A stretch of DNA of 64,000 bases from contig NC_088942.1 in NCBI RefSeq assembly GCF_033473495.1, forward strand, positions 2,232,001 through 2,296,000, written 5' to 3'. The stretch comes from Cercospora beticola. Its lineage: Eukaryota; Ascomycota; Dothideomycetes; Mycosphaerellales; Mycosphaerellaceae. Under the pieces are notes generated by a model, which did not search any database, was not told the DNA's origin, and saw nothing but the letters and a program-made list of their open reading frames with translations. The position numbers and the translations under genes are program-made. Each line of letters opens with the position of its first letter. Within the stretch, counting starts at the first letter, position 1. Positions 31,427 through 42,622 of this stretch are shown one piece after another.

Positions 31427-34400
31427 ATGGCACAACACAGCGTGGCTCGCAGCCAGTGGTCGGAAGAGTACGACACTCTGAAGCGCGAGAAATTGTTCAG
31501 AAATCCTCCCTCTGGCAAGAGCGCATATCCTGCACTGCAAGAGGTGATCCGACCACACGTCGACTCCTTCAACGCCATCTTTACCGGCCAGCTGGAACAT
31601 GGCCTCAAGGACATTGGCACCAAAACCTTCCTCGATGGCAACCCTCAAGACGACGGGCCCAAAAATCGATTACAGCTGCGCATCGCCAACGTCTTCCTCG
31701 AAAAGCCGCAGCTTCCCCCGAGCAACAAAGTCGAGACTGTCAAGCGGGAGATTCTGCCAGTCGAATGCCGAGAACGACACGCCACATACCGAGGACGATT
31801 TCGAGGACGATTAGAATACCGAGTCAACGATGGGCCATGGAAAGAGTCGGTCCGCGATTTTGGGACACTGCCAATTATGTTGCGATCGAATCGATGTCAC
31901 CTTGAAGGACTGTCACCGAAAGAGCTGGTCAACAAGCGAGAAGAGACGGAAGAGTTGGGAGGCTACTTCATTGTCAATGGCATTGAGAAGCTGATTCGAA
32001 TGTTGATCGTAAACAGACGGAATTACCCCATGGCAATTACAAGACCTTCGTTCAAGAACAGAGGGGCAACATATTCAGAGTTCGGTGTGCAAATACGATC
32101 CGTACGACCAGATCAGACGTCACAGACTAATGTGTTGCACTACCTGAATGATGGAGCTCTCACATTTCGATTCTCGTGGAGGAAGAATGAATATCTGATT
32201 CCTGCCGTGATGGTCATGAAGGCTCTGGTGGACACCAACGATCGAGAGATCTTTGAGGGTATTGTTGGGCCTGCTGGTGGAAAAGAGATGGACAACAAGC
32301 AGTTCGTGATCGATCGCGTGGAACTGCTATTACGAACCTTCAAGGTGTATAACATGCACACGAAAGCACGATGCAGAGCATATCTGGGCGAGAAGTTCCG
32401 GCCAGTGCTGGGTGTTCCGGCAGATATGTCTGATGAGGATGTGGGAACGGAACTGCTGAGGAGAATCGTGCTGCCACATCTGGGGTCGTACGATGTGACG
32501 GAATCAAACGACATGGACAAATTTCGAATGCTGCTTTTTATGACCCGAAAGCTGTATGCGCTGGTCGAAGGAGAGTGTGCAGTGGACAACCCTGACGCGG
32601 TGCAGAATCAGGAAATTCTGCTCCCAGGCTTCCTATACGGCATGATTGTCAAGGAACGTATCGAAGAATGGTTGACGACGAGCGTCGGCGCTCAATTACG
32701 GATGTGGAGTGCCCAGAACTCCTATCCTTCTTTCCTCAGCAAAGAGTTCGATCGAGACTTCATGAACAAAGTAATCCGCAGAACGAACGAGAACTTGGGA
32801 CAAGGGCTGGATTATTTCATGTCAACGGGTAACCTGGTCAGTCCTTCTGGTCTGGATCTGCAACAAACGAGTGGCTTCACAGTTGTCGCAGAAAAGATCA
32901 ACTTCTACCGATTCATCAGTCATTTCCGCATGGTGCACAGAGGTAGCTTCTTCGCTCAGCTGAAAACAACGACTGTGCGAAAGCTTCTGCCGGAGAGTTG
33001 GGGTTTCCTGTGCCCGGTACACACTCCTGATGGATCTCCTTGTGGCCTATTGAACCATCTCGCACATAAATGCAAGATCTCCACATCGAGCGCAGAAACA
33101 TCACATATTCCTGCGTTGATCGCACAACTGGGCGTCTCGCCATACTCAGAAGCTTCAACGAATGACAGCGTGTCTGTGCAGCTTAATGGGCGCATTCTCG
33201 GATACTGCTCACCGAAGCAGGCGGAGACGATACGAGATTCGTTACGGTACTGGAAAGTTGAAGGCACGCACAATGTGCCTCTGGATCTGGAGATCGGATA
33301 CGTGCCACTCAGTACGGGTGGCCAATATCCTGGCATCTACATGTTCTCGGAGGCAGCGCGCATGATCCGACCTGTGAAGTACCTACCGCTCGAGAAAGAG
33401 GATCGCGTTGGGCCATTTGAGCAGCCATATATGAGTATTGCGTGTACGGAACCTGAGGTTGTGTCTGGAGACTCTACGCATGTCGAATTTGATGTGACCA
33501 ACATCTTGTCAATCGTGGCAAATCAGACACCTTTCTCTAACTTCAACCAGTCGCCGCGAAACATGTACCAGTGCCAAATGGGTAAACAGACAATGGGAAC
33601 GCCTGGAACAGCGCTCAAGTACCGCACAGACAACAAGACATATCGACTTCAAACTGGTCAAACTCCTGTAGTCCGAACTCCTAAACACAATGAATATGGC
33701 CTGGACAACTTTCCCAATGGAACCAACGCAGTGGTAGCTGTCATTTCATACACGGGTTACGACATGGACGACGCTATGATCATCAACAAATCAGCTCACG
33801 AACGAGGTTTCGGACACGGAACGATCTACAAGGTCAAGAAGGTTGATCTGAACGAGGACAACAAACGCAGAGGAGCGCAAGCAACGTCGATGTTCGGCTT
33901 TGCTCCTACAGGGCTCATCAAAGCTCAATGGAGAGGAACACTCGACGACGATGGTCTTCCTGCTGTCGGGACGAAGTTGCGAGAAGGCGATGCAATTGCT
34001 GCGCATTACAGTGTCGTCAAAGATCCTCACACAGGCGAGTACGAGAACAAAGACGGCATCACTCACATCCACCGATACAAGGACGCTGAAGAGGCGTACA
34101 TTGAAGAGGTGAAGATCATCGGCAATGAGAACGGCAACAGCGAGCCCTTCCAAGTAAGAATTGCTTCCCGTTCCCTCAACACCATCACCTGCTAACCTCA
34201 CTCTACAGGCCATCAGCATCCGCCTCCGCATCCCCCGTTCCCCCGTAATCGGCGACAAATTCTCCTCCCGCCACGGCCAAAAAGGAGTCATGTCCCAAAA
34301 ATGGCCCACAATCGACATGCCCTTCACCGAATCCGGCATGCAACCCGACGTAATCATCAACCCTCACGCTTTCCCCTCCCGAATGACAATCGGCATGTTC

Positions 34401-35105
34401 GTCGAATCCTTAGCAGGCAAATCCGGCGCTCTCCACGGCCTCGCACAAGATTCCACACCCTTCAAATTCCAAGATGCAGAAGGTTCTACTGCTGTAGAAT
34501 ATTTTGGTCATCAACTTAAACGCGCTGGGTATAATTTTTATGGGAATGAACCGATGTATTCGGGGATTACGGGACAGGAACTTGCGGCGGATATTTATAT
34601 TGGAGTGGTTTATTATCAGAGGTTGAGGCATATGGTTAATGATAAGTTTCAGGTTAGGACTACGGGGCCTGTTACGCCGCTTACTGGGCAGCCTATCAAA
34701 GGAAGAGCGAAAGGTGGTGGTATTCGTGTTGGAGAGATGGAACGTGATGCTCTCATCGCTCACGGAACCTCATTTTTGCTCCAGGACCGACTCATGAATT
34801 GCTCGGATTACACGAAGGCGAATATCTGCAAAGCTTGCGGATCATTCCTCAGCGTCCTACCAAGCTCGAATCCTTCGTTCTTGACATCGAGGATGAGACG
34901 AGAAGGCGGGAGAGTGAGATGTAGGAGGTGTGCGAGAAAGGCGACGGAGAAGGATCCTATGAGTTTGTGCTGGTTTGATCGGAAGGGGGAGAAGTGGTTT
35001 GGGGGTGATGAGGTTACTACTGTGGCTGTGCCGGGTGTGTTGAGGTATTTGGATGTGGAGTTGGCGGCTATGGGGATTAGGATGAAGTTTAAGGTGGGGC
35101 CTTGA
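31427..35105 (+). CDS. RPA135: DNA-directed RNA polymerase I second-largest subunit (A135)
   Basis: Forms, with the largest subunit, the active centre of RNA polymerase I, which makes the 35S pre-rRNA in the nucleolus. Exon 1 is 31427-34153, then a 55-bp phase-0 intron (34154-34208), then exon 2 34209-35105, giving 1207 residues (yeast Rpa135 is 1203). Pol I-type features include [20 protein letters not shown] and [20 protein letters not shown]. The catalytic-lobe motif [20 protein letters not shown] is near residue 775. The join gives [19 protein letters not shown], then [14 protein letters not shown], the hybrid-binding region. A C-terminal zinc ribbon has Cys at about residues 1116/1119 and 1147/1150 (CKAC...CRRC). 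Codon endings in exon 2 flip from C/A to G/T at about 34490 although the protein stays fully conserved. There is a PAC-like box upstream. Confidence 0.96.
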
Positions 35106-35519
35106 GGGTGGTGAGGGAATGAGGGGATGAAGAGAGGAAGAGTGTTGTTGTGTGCTTTTCTGGGCGTTTTGAAGGGATATGAAAGAAGTCTCTCGTGGCA
35201 TGGCTGGCGTTCTCGAAAAGGCTTTCATCGAGCTTGGAGTTGTTTGTCAGAAATAGACCTAGATGGCAGTCGGTAGCGTGTACAACAAAAAGCATCTGGT
35301 GGCTGTACGACCTGAAATGTGCAAGACGTTGCAACCACTCTGCTCTTTCGTAGGTTCATTCGCTTATTGATCCCGGAGCAATGGTCTATCTGTCGGGCAC
35401 GTCACTCAATCGTCTTCTTTTCTCTCACCACTGGTAAACAGCGTGCCCAACTGCATCATCAAGTTGCCCACCAGCGTCCCGGTGCCGCTTTCCCACCTCC
35501 TGCCGTCGCGTGCTCTCTT
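35106..35519. other. Convergent intergenic spacer
   Basis: The first ~60 bases continue the G-rich block of the RPA135 3' end. Nothing else recognised. Confidence 0.45.
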
Positions 35520-37760
35520 CTACGAGTTCACATTCGTCGGACGATCTCCTGTCGTGTCGTCGCTCTTCTTATCTATGTCCCGAAACAAATAGCTTGAAAT
35601 ACCCCACAGGGTTCGGAAAGCCTCGACACGGTCATCGACATCCAACAAGTCATACCACTTGGTTCGTTGCAGTAGTGGTCGTGACCAGTTCTCATCAACC
35701 GACGGATCAGGTACTTTTTCTGTTTCCAGGTAGTCGAGATATGCCCCGTGCACCTTTAATTTGAGGATGGAGATGTGATGGTTGAGTGAAGAGACCATGA
35801 AGACCTGCCGTCGACTAATCAGCATCAAGACATACTCGTGCACTCATCACACCATGTAAAGTATAGGCTGCCCTAAGGTCAAGGTCGGAAAGATCTCCGA
35901 CTTGGTAATGCAAGGCTGGGGTAACTCACTTCATCGTATTCAGAGTTTGGATCCTTGCCAATCGTTTCATAACCCATCTTCACATCCCATGTCGTGCTGC
36001 CAGGCCTGAGCTCTTTCCACAGCATCGCTGGGGTCTTCTTCTTGGGCCGTCTTGCAGGTTCGCGATGCACGGAAGCACTAGCCCTCATGTTCTCTGCAAG
36101 CTGCAGGACGTCTTTGACGAGGGCTTCGTTGTGAGCGTCCTGTGCCTGAAATTAGCGATTGCTTGTTGCTCTCAGAGTGAAGCCTGGCGTACCTCCTGTT
36201 TCTCGACTTCGCCTCCTGGTCCGCCTCCCCATCGTGGCTTTGATGTCCACCATTGTCCATCTCCTGGGATCGGCGCGACCCTTCCCTCTCGACGTCGCTC
36301 CTGTGCTAGATGTAGCAGTCCACCAAGTTCCCGGATATAGTCCAGTCGAGCTTTGACTCCCTTTTGCTTCGGATTGAGGTTATCTGCTTCAAAGTCTGTT
36401 TCGGGGCGACACTGCACAGTCATGACCGGACCTTCTAGGAAACCCCCTCGCGCCCTGGTGCGATCTTGAGGCCTGCGATATACGGCGGCTGTTTGGCGCA
36501 CGGGCACATTCAGCTTGTTGATCCGCAGAAGTGGCATCTGCCGAGGTGGTGCGACTTGGGTGCCGAATGGATATGTCGTCCCATCCACGAATGCCTTTAC
36601 CATGTCTGCACGGAATTGATCTGGCATGTCACATCCTGCCGCAGTTCGTCGGCCTTTGTATCGAAGGCGCATCTCAGGTTGCTCGTCTTGGTCTTCTTGA
36701 GGTAATGGCGTTGATGCTGCTACGGAAATCGCGTCGTCCGAGTCTGCATGTCCGTTGTTCAATTCTGACTTGGCATTCGCTTCCACATGGCTTGTCTGCC
36801 CGAGCTCAGTCTGCAGGTTCAATATTGAGGGCGTATTGTCAAGCCGGAGCCGCTTGGCGTCTTTCTCGCCATCGTGATCAGGCTTCGCGACGGGGCCTTC
36901 GTAGTATTGATCGAGACTGGTGTCCCAGTACTGTGCTACGCTTTCCAGGCCTTCCCAGAACTTGCGCATGTAGGCAAGACGAGGTTTGTTACCAGCTTTG
37001 GTGGTCCTGGTGATGACCCGGATACCGGTATCGTTGTCGATGCGAAGCTCAGCAAGCCGGTCATCGAATTCCTTGCGTTTGGCAGCAGGAGCTGCGCTAA
37101 GCTTGGTTGCGTCTGCGTAAGATGCAGCATTGATGGCTTGCTCCGGCGTCAGCGGGGGGTAGTACGAGCTCCCTGCCAAACCTTCAGCACTCTGGTCTAT
37201 GTGGGCATGATGGGCGAAACGCCCAAAGGGGAACGGCCGTATCAGTGAAGATGCAACATACCATCAGGGGCTGGGGGCAATAGATCTTCGGGATCGCATT
37301 GTGGTTCGATGTGCACATTCAGGATACTGAGGTGGTCTTCAGAGATGTCCGAGGGTTTCAGAAGCCTCGCAAAGAGAGGCTGGATTTTCGGAGGGGCGGA
37401 CGGTGAGTTCCAGGCATCGCTCGGAATGGATTGTCTCTGCGGAAAAGTAATGGGAGTTGGTCGAGGTGGCGGATCTCGTTCTTGATGGCTTATCAGTTTC
37501 GACTTGGCGTTGGAGCAGGAGCAGGCTCATGCAGATGACGGGCACGGCACTCACTCACCTCGATCTGGATCGGTGATGTTTAGCCCTACGCCTATAATCG
37601 ATGTTGAGTCAGCACTTGTCGTATCGGCGGCGTCAACAGGACAGCGCGTCTTGCCGTGGCGTTGTGACCAGCGCCGTGTGGCTGTCCCGAACCACGGCAC
37701 TCTCGTCGGCCTCCTGGGCGACGGAGGGGGCGGGGTTGCGGCGGCGGCGGCGTCAGCCAT
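35520..37760 (-). CDS. Conserved-looking fungal protein of unknown function, five exons
   Basis: Rebuilt from exons 37760-37559, 37480-37262, 37196-36193, 36145-35930 and 35804-35520 (introns 78, 65, 47 and 125 bp), giving 641 residues. All joins keep frame. Intron 1 uses an AAG acceptor 11 bases after CTGAT, linking ITDPDR to ERDPPPRPTPITFPQRQS; other acceptors give early stops. Visible segments: a Pro-rich start; PKIQPLFARLLKPSDISEDH; RKFWEGLESVAQYWDTSLDQ; an acidic middle with a short basic cluster (KDAKRLRLD); GRRTAAGCDMPDQFRADMVK; a helical C-terminus (YLDYLETEKV). The basic cluster could be a nuclear signal. I recognise no named domain. The start ATG at 37760 opens with an Ala run from GCG/GCC repeats and is the least certain part; the real start may differ. 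Confidence 0.7.
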
Positions 37761-38547
37761 GGCGGCGGACAGGCTTCATTGGCGGAACGATGGTGTCGAT
37801 GGGTGCGGTGTGGGCCATGTCCGTTTCCATGAGACAGTCGCATGGCTGCTGTGGGAGATGTGGAAGGCACGCTCCTTCCACCCCATCGCCAGAGCATCTG
37901 GCTCCGAATGATATTGACATGGCCCGCGTCTGCCATCTCATCACGCCGGCCGTGTGTTCTGCCAGACGCAGTGCTGGAGTGTGGACTTACCCGCAAACAT
38001 GGAGCTCATGAACATGATGAGGCTCCTCCCTGCACCGCACGGAACAGCAGCACACGTCGCCGGGTCGGCATGGAGTCGAGGGACTCGGAGGGCAGACGGT
38101 GATGCGGCATCATGTGGGTAGGGTAGGACACGGCCAGTGGTGTGGGATGGCTCCGCTGCGAATCGACTGCAGCGGCAGACGACACGACCGGAAGATCTCG
38201 TCGTGGGGCGCATCCACGCACGCCCAGCACCGAGAGAGGCGATGAACCTCGTGAGCTCCATAATCCCTGCACAATTGGGAAGGCGAAGGCAGCATGCCGC
38301 CCATCTCTCAATGTCGCCGACAAGGACATGGACGGGAATAGACCTGTGGGACCTTCGTCCACGCGCTCTGCTAGACACACATCTCCATTGCAGCGTGTAG
38401 CAAATGTAAGTAGTGCATTTTCCTCAGCACCCGGTCAGCTGTGGCTGCCAGCTGCCCCACCATCGCTCGAAGACTTTCAAGTCACCATTGAGCTCGTCGA
38501 CTGTTTGTGTCCACGCACCACACCAGCTTTCCTAAGGACCGCAGATC
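37761..38547. other. Divergent spacer
   Basis: 5' flanks of the unknown five-exon gene and the Gfo/Idh/MocA gene. Open frames exist on both strands but none has a recognisable domain. Confidence 0.45.
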
Positions 38548-39570
38548 ATGGCCATTCGATACGCCGTCATTGGCACCAATTGGATCACCGACTCCTGGAT
38601 CAAAGCAGCAGAAAAGGCCGGGAAATGGCAATTGCACGCCGTATACTCACGCACCAAAGAGCAGGCGGAGAAGTTCGCTTCGAAATATGCCTGCTCCAAC
38701 CTGTACACTTCCCTCGATGATCTCGCTGGTGATCAGGAGCTCGACGTCGTCTACATTGCCTCGCCCAATAACCTGCACTACGAGCAAGCGAAGCAGATGC
38801 TCAAAGCGAAGAAGCATGTAGTGCTTGAGAAGCCTGCAACCAGCACATCAGCAGAACTGGACGACCTTTTCCGGATAGCAAAAGAGGAGGGCGTGTACCT
38901 GATAGAGGCTTACAGACATATTCAAGAGGCGAACTACAAGCTGTTGCGGAAGATCGTCAATGAGGATAAGAAGTTGGGTCCCATTTACGGAGCGTCATTC
39001 TCCTACTGCTCGTACAGCAGCAGATACAACAACGTCTTGAATGGAGAGACGCCCAACATCTTCTCCCTCGACTTCTCAGGCGGCTCGCTCGTCGATGTCG
39101 GAGTGTATCCCGTCACATTTGCAGTTGCGCTCTTCGGCAAGCCGAAAACTCAATCCTACATCCCGACAATTTGCAGGACCGGCGTCGATGGTGGTGGTGT
39201 CGGAATCTTGCAGTACGATAATTTCGGCGTGCAAATCAACAACAGCAAATCATACCAGAGCACCGCGCCTTGCGAAATCTATGGCGAGAAGGGAACTCTC
39301 ACCATCAACTTCACAACCGACATTGATAGCTTGAAACTTTGGAGTCCTCATACCAAGACCACGGAAGACTTGGCAGGTCCCTGTAAGAGGGTCGAGAAGC
39401 CCAATGTGAACATGGAAGAGGAGGCCGCGGAATTCGCGCGGATTCTACAGGAGAAGGATACGGCCGCCTTGCAAGAATTGGAGACAATCTCGCGAAACGT
39501 CTTATACGTTACGGAAGACATGAGACGACAGGCTGGCATCAATTACCCGGCGGACAAGATTGGCAGGTGA
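38548..39570 (+). CDS. Gfo/Idh/MocA-family NAD(P)-dependent oxidoreductase
   Basis: Sugar- or inositol-type dehydrogenase of the Gfo/Idh/MocA superfamily; substrate unknown, probably cytosolic. Single exon, 340 residues, complete. The N-terminal Rossmann fold begins IRYAVIGTNWITDSWI; the third position of the usual GxGxxA motif is replaced (GTNWIT), which is seen in some fungal subgroups. VVYIASPNNLHYEQAKQMLK and the catalytic-fold signature KKHVVLEKPATSTSAEL follow; the Lys in EKP is the conserved active-site lysine. The C-terminal alpha/beta domain carries GGSLVDVGVYPVTFAVALFG and CEIYGEKGTLTINF. No transporter or sugar regulator lies next to it, so the pathway stays open. Confidence 0.88.
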   Translation: MAIRYAVIGTNWITDSWIKAAEKAGKWQLHAVYSRTKEQAEKFASKYACSNLYTSLDDLAGDQELDVVYIASPNNLHYEQAKQMLKAKKHVVLEKPATSTSAELDDLFRIAKEEGVYLIEAYRHIQEANYKLLRKIVNEDKKLGPIYGASFSYCSYSSRYNNVLNGETPNIFSLDFSGGSLVDVGVYPVTFAVALFGKPKTQSYIPTICRTGVDGGGVGILQYDNFGVQINNSKSYQSTAPCEIYGEKGTLTINFTTDIDSLKLWSPHTKTTEDLAGPCKRVEKPNVNMEEEAAEFARILQEKDTAALQELETISRNVLYVTEDMRRQAGINYPADKIGR

Positions 39571-40065
39571 AAGTAAACGTGAATTTGTCATACACAGAAC
39601 GGTCACGTACGACATGCCTATTTGTGGCTTCGTTTGAACTTTGGCGTACGACACCAGGCTTCACCTTGCATAGGCCATGCGGATCGTTAAACTACGATCG
39701 ACTGTACATTTTACGCAGGTACCGAAGGGGTCTATACTATCATGATGCAGTGTAGACCAGGAACCGGAGATACACGATCGAAGCATCGCGTCAAAGATTG
39801 GGATTCCCTTGTCATCGAGTAGCTCTATGATCCCTTCACTCCCGCCTCCTAAAGTTTGTGCGGGGTGATGATGAAGATGAGCCTCGTAAGTTCGTACCAT
39901 CGTACTTTAGCCAGTAGTCACTGAAGACGATGAGATAAGCGTTCGCCTTGGGAATGCTTGCATCGCTGTTGAGCATTTCATCGCTGGCAGCGCCTTTGTG
40001 TGAAGACAAATGCCAGTTCTGCAAAGCGAACTCTCGCAATTTTTCCTCCTCCAGCACTGACTGCC
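39571..40065. other. Convergent intergenic spacer
   Basis: No gene seen. The segment beside 40065 is C-rich on the plus strand, continuing the skew block of the CNS1 3' end. Confidence 0.45.
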
Positions 40066-41556
40066 TCACGACCTCCCCCTCCTCTCCTTGAACTTCTCAA
40101 TCCACTCCCCCGCTCTCTTCTTCGGCACAACAAAAACTCTCACCAACCCATCCACGATCACAATTTTTCCTGATCCTAGCAATTTCCCCAAAACCAGTTT
40201 TTTACCAGCTTTGATTAGTCCGCCGGAGGAGGTTTCCATGTAGCATTCTACTGCTTCTGGAGTTCCATACTCCTTCTCTGCAGTAGTTGAAGTTGAAGAT
40301 TTATTTGTTTCTTCCTCCCAAGGTACAGGTAAAAGATACTCGAGATGTTGCAGTAGTGTTTCGGTTTCTTGGAACGCTTTCACGAAATCTGTTTGTGCGG
40401 CGAGAGGGTAGAGGAATAGGACTGGGAATGTGAGGGTTGAGGAAGGGTTGAGAGGGGAGGAGAGGTGGATTGCGGCGTCTTCCATTTCGGGTGGTGCATT
40501 ACTCCCTTCTCCCGCCTTGTCTCGGAGAACGATGTTCCGTGCTTTGAGTGCTGTGGAGAGGGTGAGGGATTCTTTTCGTTGTTTTTCTTCTCGTGCGAGA
40601 CGTTCGGTTTCGAGGCGAGAGAGGTATTCTTGACGAGTTGTGATTTTTTTGTTGAGGGTTATGAGGGGAGTGTTGGAGGGGTCGAGATTGAGGCCTTTGG
40701 TGGTTGCGTCGAGGGCTTCGGGGAGTTTGTCCAAGGCTAGACAGGCTGAGGCTGCGCGGTAGAGGGCTTTGATGTTTTTTGGGTTGAGGCGGAGGGCGGA
40801 GGCGCAGTCTTTGATGCATTGGCCGTAGTTTTCTGCGGCGGGTGTTAGTCGCGTGGGAGTGATATGAGATGTAGTGGTAAAGAAAGAAATCAAGGAAGAG
40901 ACAGGCTGGTGTGACTTACTCAACTCGAGATTACAGAGTGCGCGATTGGCGAGACAAGCTTCTTCAATCTCACGCTCTTTGGCCTTCTCAGCTTCTTCAT
41001 CGAGCTCTTCTGTACCTTTCTTCGCGGCATCGTCAAGTTCAGTCACGTCTATAATCCTCGGCGTTGACGCCGACGACGTGGAGGGAATAGCAGGATCATC
41101 GTCCTTCTCAGGAGCTTCTACCAACTTGACCTTGCCCTGCACTGAAGCAATAGCTTTCGAGTAGAATTCACGCGCATCTTTCCAATTCTTCGCGCGAGCA
41201 GTTTCGTTACCTTGCTCCCTGAAGTTGGTAGCTACTTCGGCTTTGGTACCTTCGTATGCGAGGGCTTTGATCGCCTCGAGCATGACATTTTCGCCACCTT
41301 CGCCGTCCGTCTCATCTAGCGTGGTCATGAAGAGCGGGACGCGATTCATTTCGGCCAGCAGCTCGTCGGCCGTTTTGGTCCGTTTCTCTTCCATGCTGGG
41401 TGGCATGGCGGCCGTGATGTTGTCGACGAAGCTGTCTGCTGCATCTTGATGGGTTTGCTGATTTTGGGCTTCTGCAGCTGCCTCGCCGTTGTTGCTGGCC
41501 GGCGGTTGTGCAGTCACTGCCGCGGTGGGATTGCTGCGGTTGCTGTTTTGAGCCAT
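40066..41556 (-). CDS. CNS1: TPR co-chaperone Cns1/TTC4
   Basis: Essential TPR co-chaperone in yeast that binds the C-termini of Hsp90 and Hsp70 and supports translation elongation factor folding. Exon 1 is 41556-40920, then an 87-bp intron (40919-40833, GTAAGT...CGCCGCAG), then exon 2 40832-40066, giving 467 residues. The intron is in frame and stop-free; removing it joins LEL to KNYGQCIKDCASALRLNPKN, the canonical TPR sequence. TPR units lie at about residues 110-300 (FREQGNETARAKNWKDAREF; ACLANRALCNLEL; KALYRAASACLALDKLPEAL). The C-terminal wheel domain has VLFLYPLAAQTDFVKAF and LVLGKLLGSGKIVIVDGLVR. The Ala/Gln-rich first 50 residues look disordered. An HSE-like TTCTTGAA lies about 200 bp upstream. 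Confidence 0.92.
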   Translation of the reverse strand: MAQNSNRSNPTAAVTAQPPASNNGEAAAEAQNQQTHQDAADSFVDNITAAMPPSMEEKRTKTADELLAEMNRVPLFMTTLDETDGEGGENVMLEAIKALAYEGTKAEVATNFREQGNETARAKNWKDAREFYSKAIASVQGKVKLVEAPEKDDDPAIPSTSSASTPRIIDVTELDDAAKKGTEELDEEAEKAKEREIEEACLANRALCNLELSKSHQPVSSLISFFTTTSHITPTRLTPAAENYGQCIKDCASALRLNPKNIKALYRAASACLALDKLPEALDATTKGLNLDPSNTPLITLNKKITTRQEYLSRLETERLAREEKQRKESLTLSTALKARNIVLRDKAGEGSNAPPEMEDAAIHLSSPLNPSSTLTFPVLFLYPLAAQTDFVKAFQETETLLQHLEYLLPVPWEEETNKSSTSTTAEKEYGTPEAVECYMETSSGGLIKAGKKLVLGKLLGSGKIVIVDGLVRVFVVPKKRAGEWIEKFKERRGRS

Positions 41557-41755
41557 TCTCAGATCCCGTGGTAGCTTGTCAAGTGTTGCATGGAAATGGA
41601 ATTTTTTCGACCCTTGGCCCTGCTTCTTGCAGCTGTGTCAATCTCGCAGTGTATCGCTTGGCTGCAGGAGGATGTCGGTCGCGATTCAGCGAGCTGCAGC
41701 GTGATCTTGCGCGTTCTGGTTGTATCGAGGGGATGTCTTGCAGCGTTGACGACAA

Positions 41756-41763
41756 TTCTTGAA
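41756..41763. promoter_or_regulatory. Heat-shock-element-like TTCTTGAA
   Basis: Inverted TTC-nn-GAA dimer about 200 bp upstream of the CNS1 start. A further TTC follows five bases later, so spacing is not the ideal continuous trimer. It suits a chaperone cofactor gene but is a short motif that could be chance. Confidence 0.3.
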
Positions 41764-42597
41764 TCGTGTTCCTCGTGGCTATTCAGCGGTCGCTTCTCCA
41801 CATCGGCGTTCTGGAGGCCAGTTTGTGCCGACGCTCGAGCTCGCATCTTCACAAATGCCATATTTTCCTGTGCAGTGATGATGTGCCAACTGCCGAAAAT
41901 GAACTGTGTCCAAGCAGAGCGCGCCTTGCTCAATTTACATTGATCGCTCGATGCGTTGTGATTTAACCTACATTGGCAATTTCGGAAATGAGTATAGTAA
42001 CGACTGACTATCGGTTATCGACTGTGGCGAGATCAACATGAGGATACATGCTACAGCATCCGAAACCATTTGCTAAATCCGTCTCGTGATCAGACCACCC
42101 GTGCCAGATGCAGGAAGCTGTGGTGGCAACAAGCTCATCGGACTGATGAGGCTGAAGCCTGTCCTTACGACGGGACGGCCGTATGTGTGTACACGATGCG
42201 CCTCGAAGGAGAACAGCTGCATGCCCTTGCATAACAGACAGCACTTCGAGTCAGGCTCCTTGGCGAGCGTTGCAGCTACGTGTAACGGCAGAAGGTCAGA
42301 TCTGTTCGAGAACGACGGTGTCTGCAGCTTTCCTTGCGGGGCCTGTAGGAAGTCGGCCATCGTGCAGGTGTGCAGTAGCAGCGAACCCTCTTCTGTGCTG
42401 TCCACTGCAGTATACTTCGATGCCAGCCGGAGGAGCCCTGGTTTAGGCTTGGAGCCAGAGACAAATACCGGCGGAAGCTAACCTAGACCGCGGCTAGAAC
42501 TACCCCTGCGGCACATGGGCTGTTGGCTGTGGCCGATCGCTTGCTCATCTGCAGCCTCGTACATTCGCCAACTTGGAGCTGCCATGGCGAGTGTTGG

Positions 42598-42622
42598 CTG
42601 TGCTGTGCTGTGCTGTGCTGTG
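42598..42622. repeat. Pentanucleotide microsatellite (CTGTG)5
   Basis: Five perfect CTGTG units in noncoding DNA, followed by a degenerate sixth (CCGTG). Confidence 0.85.
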
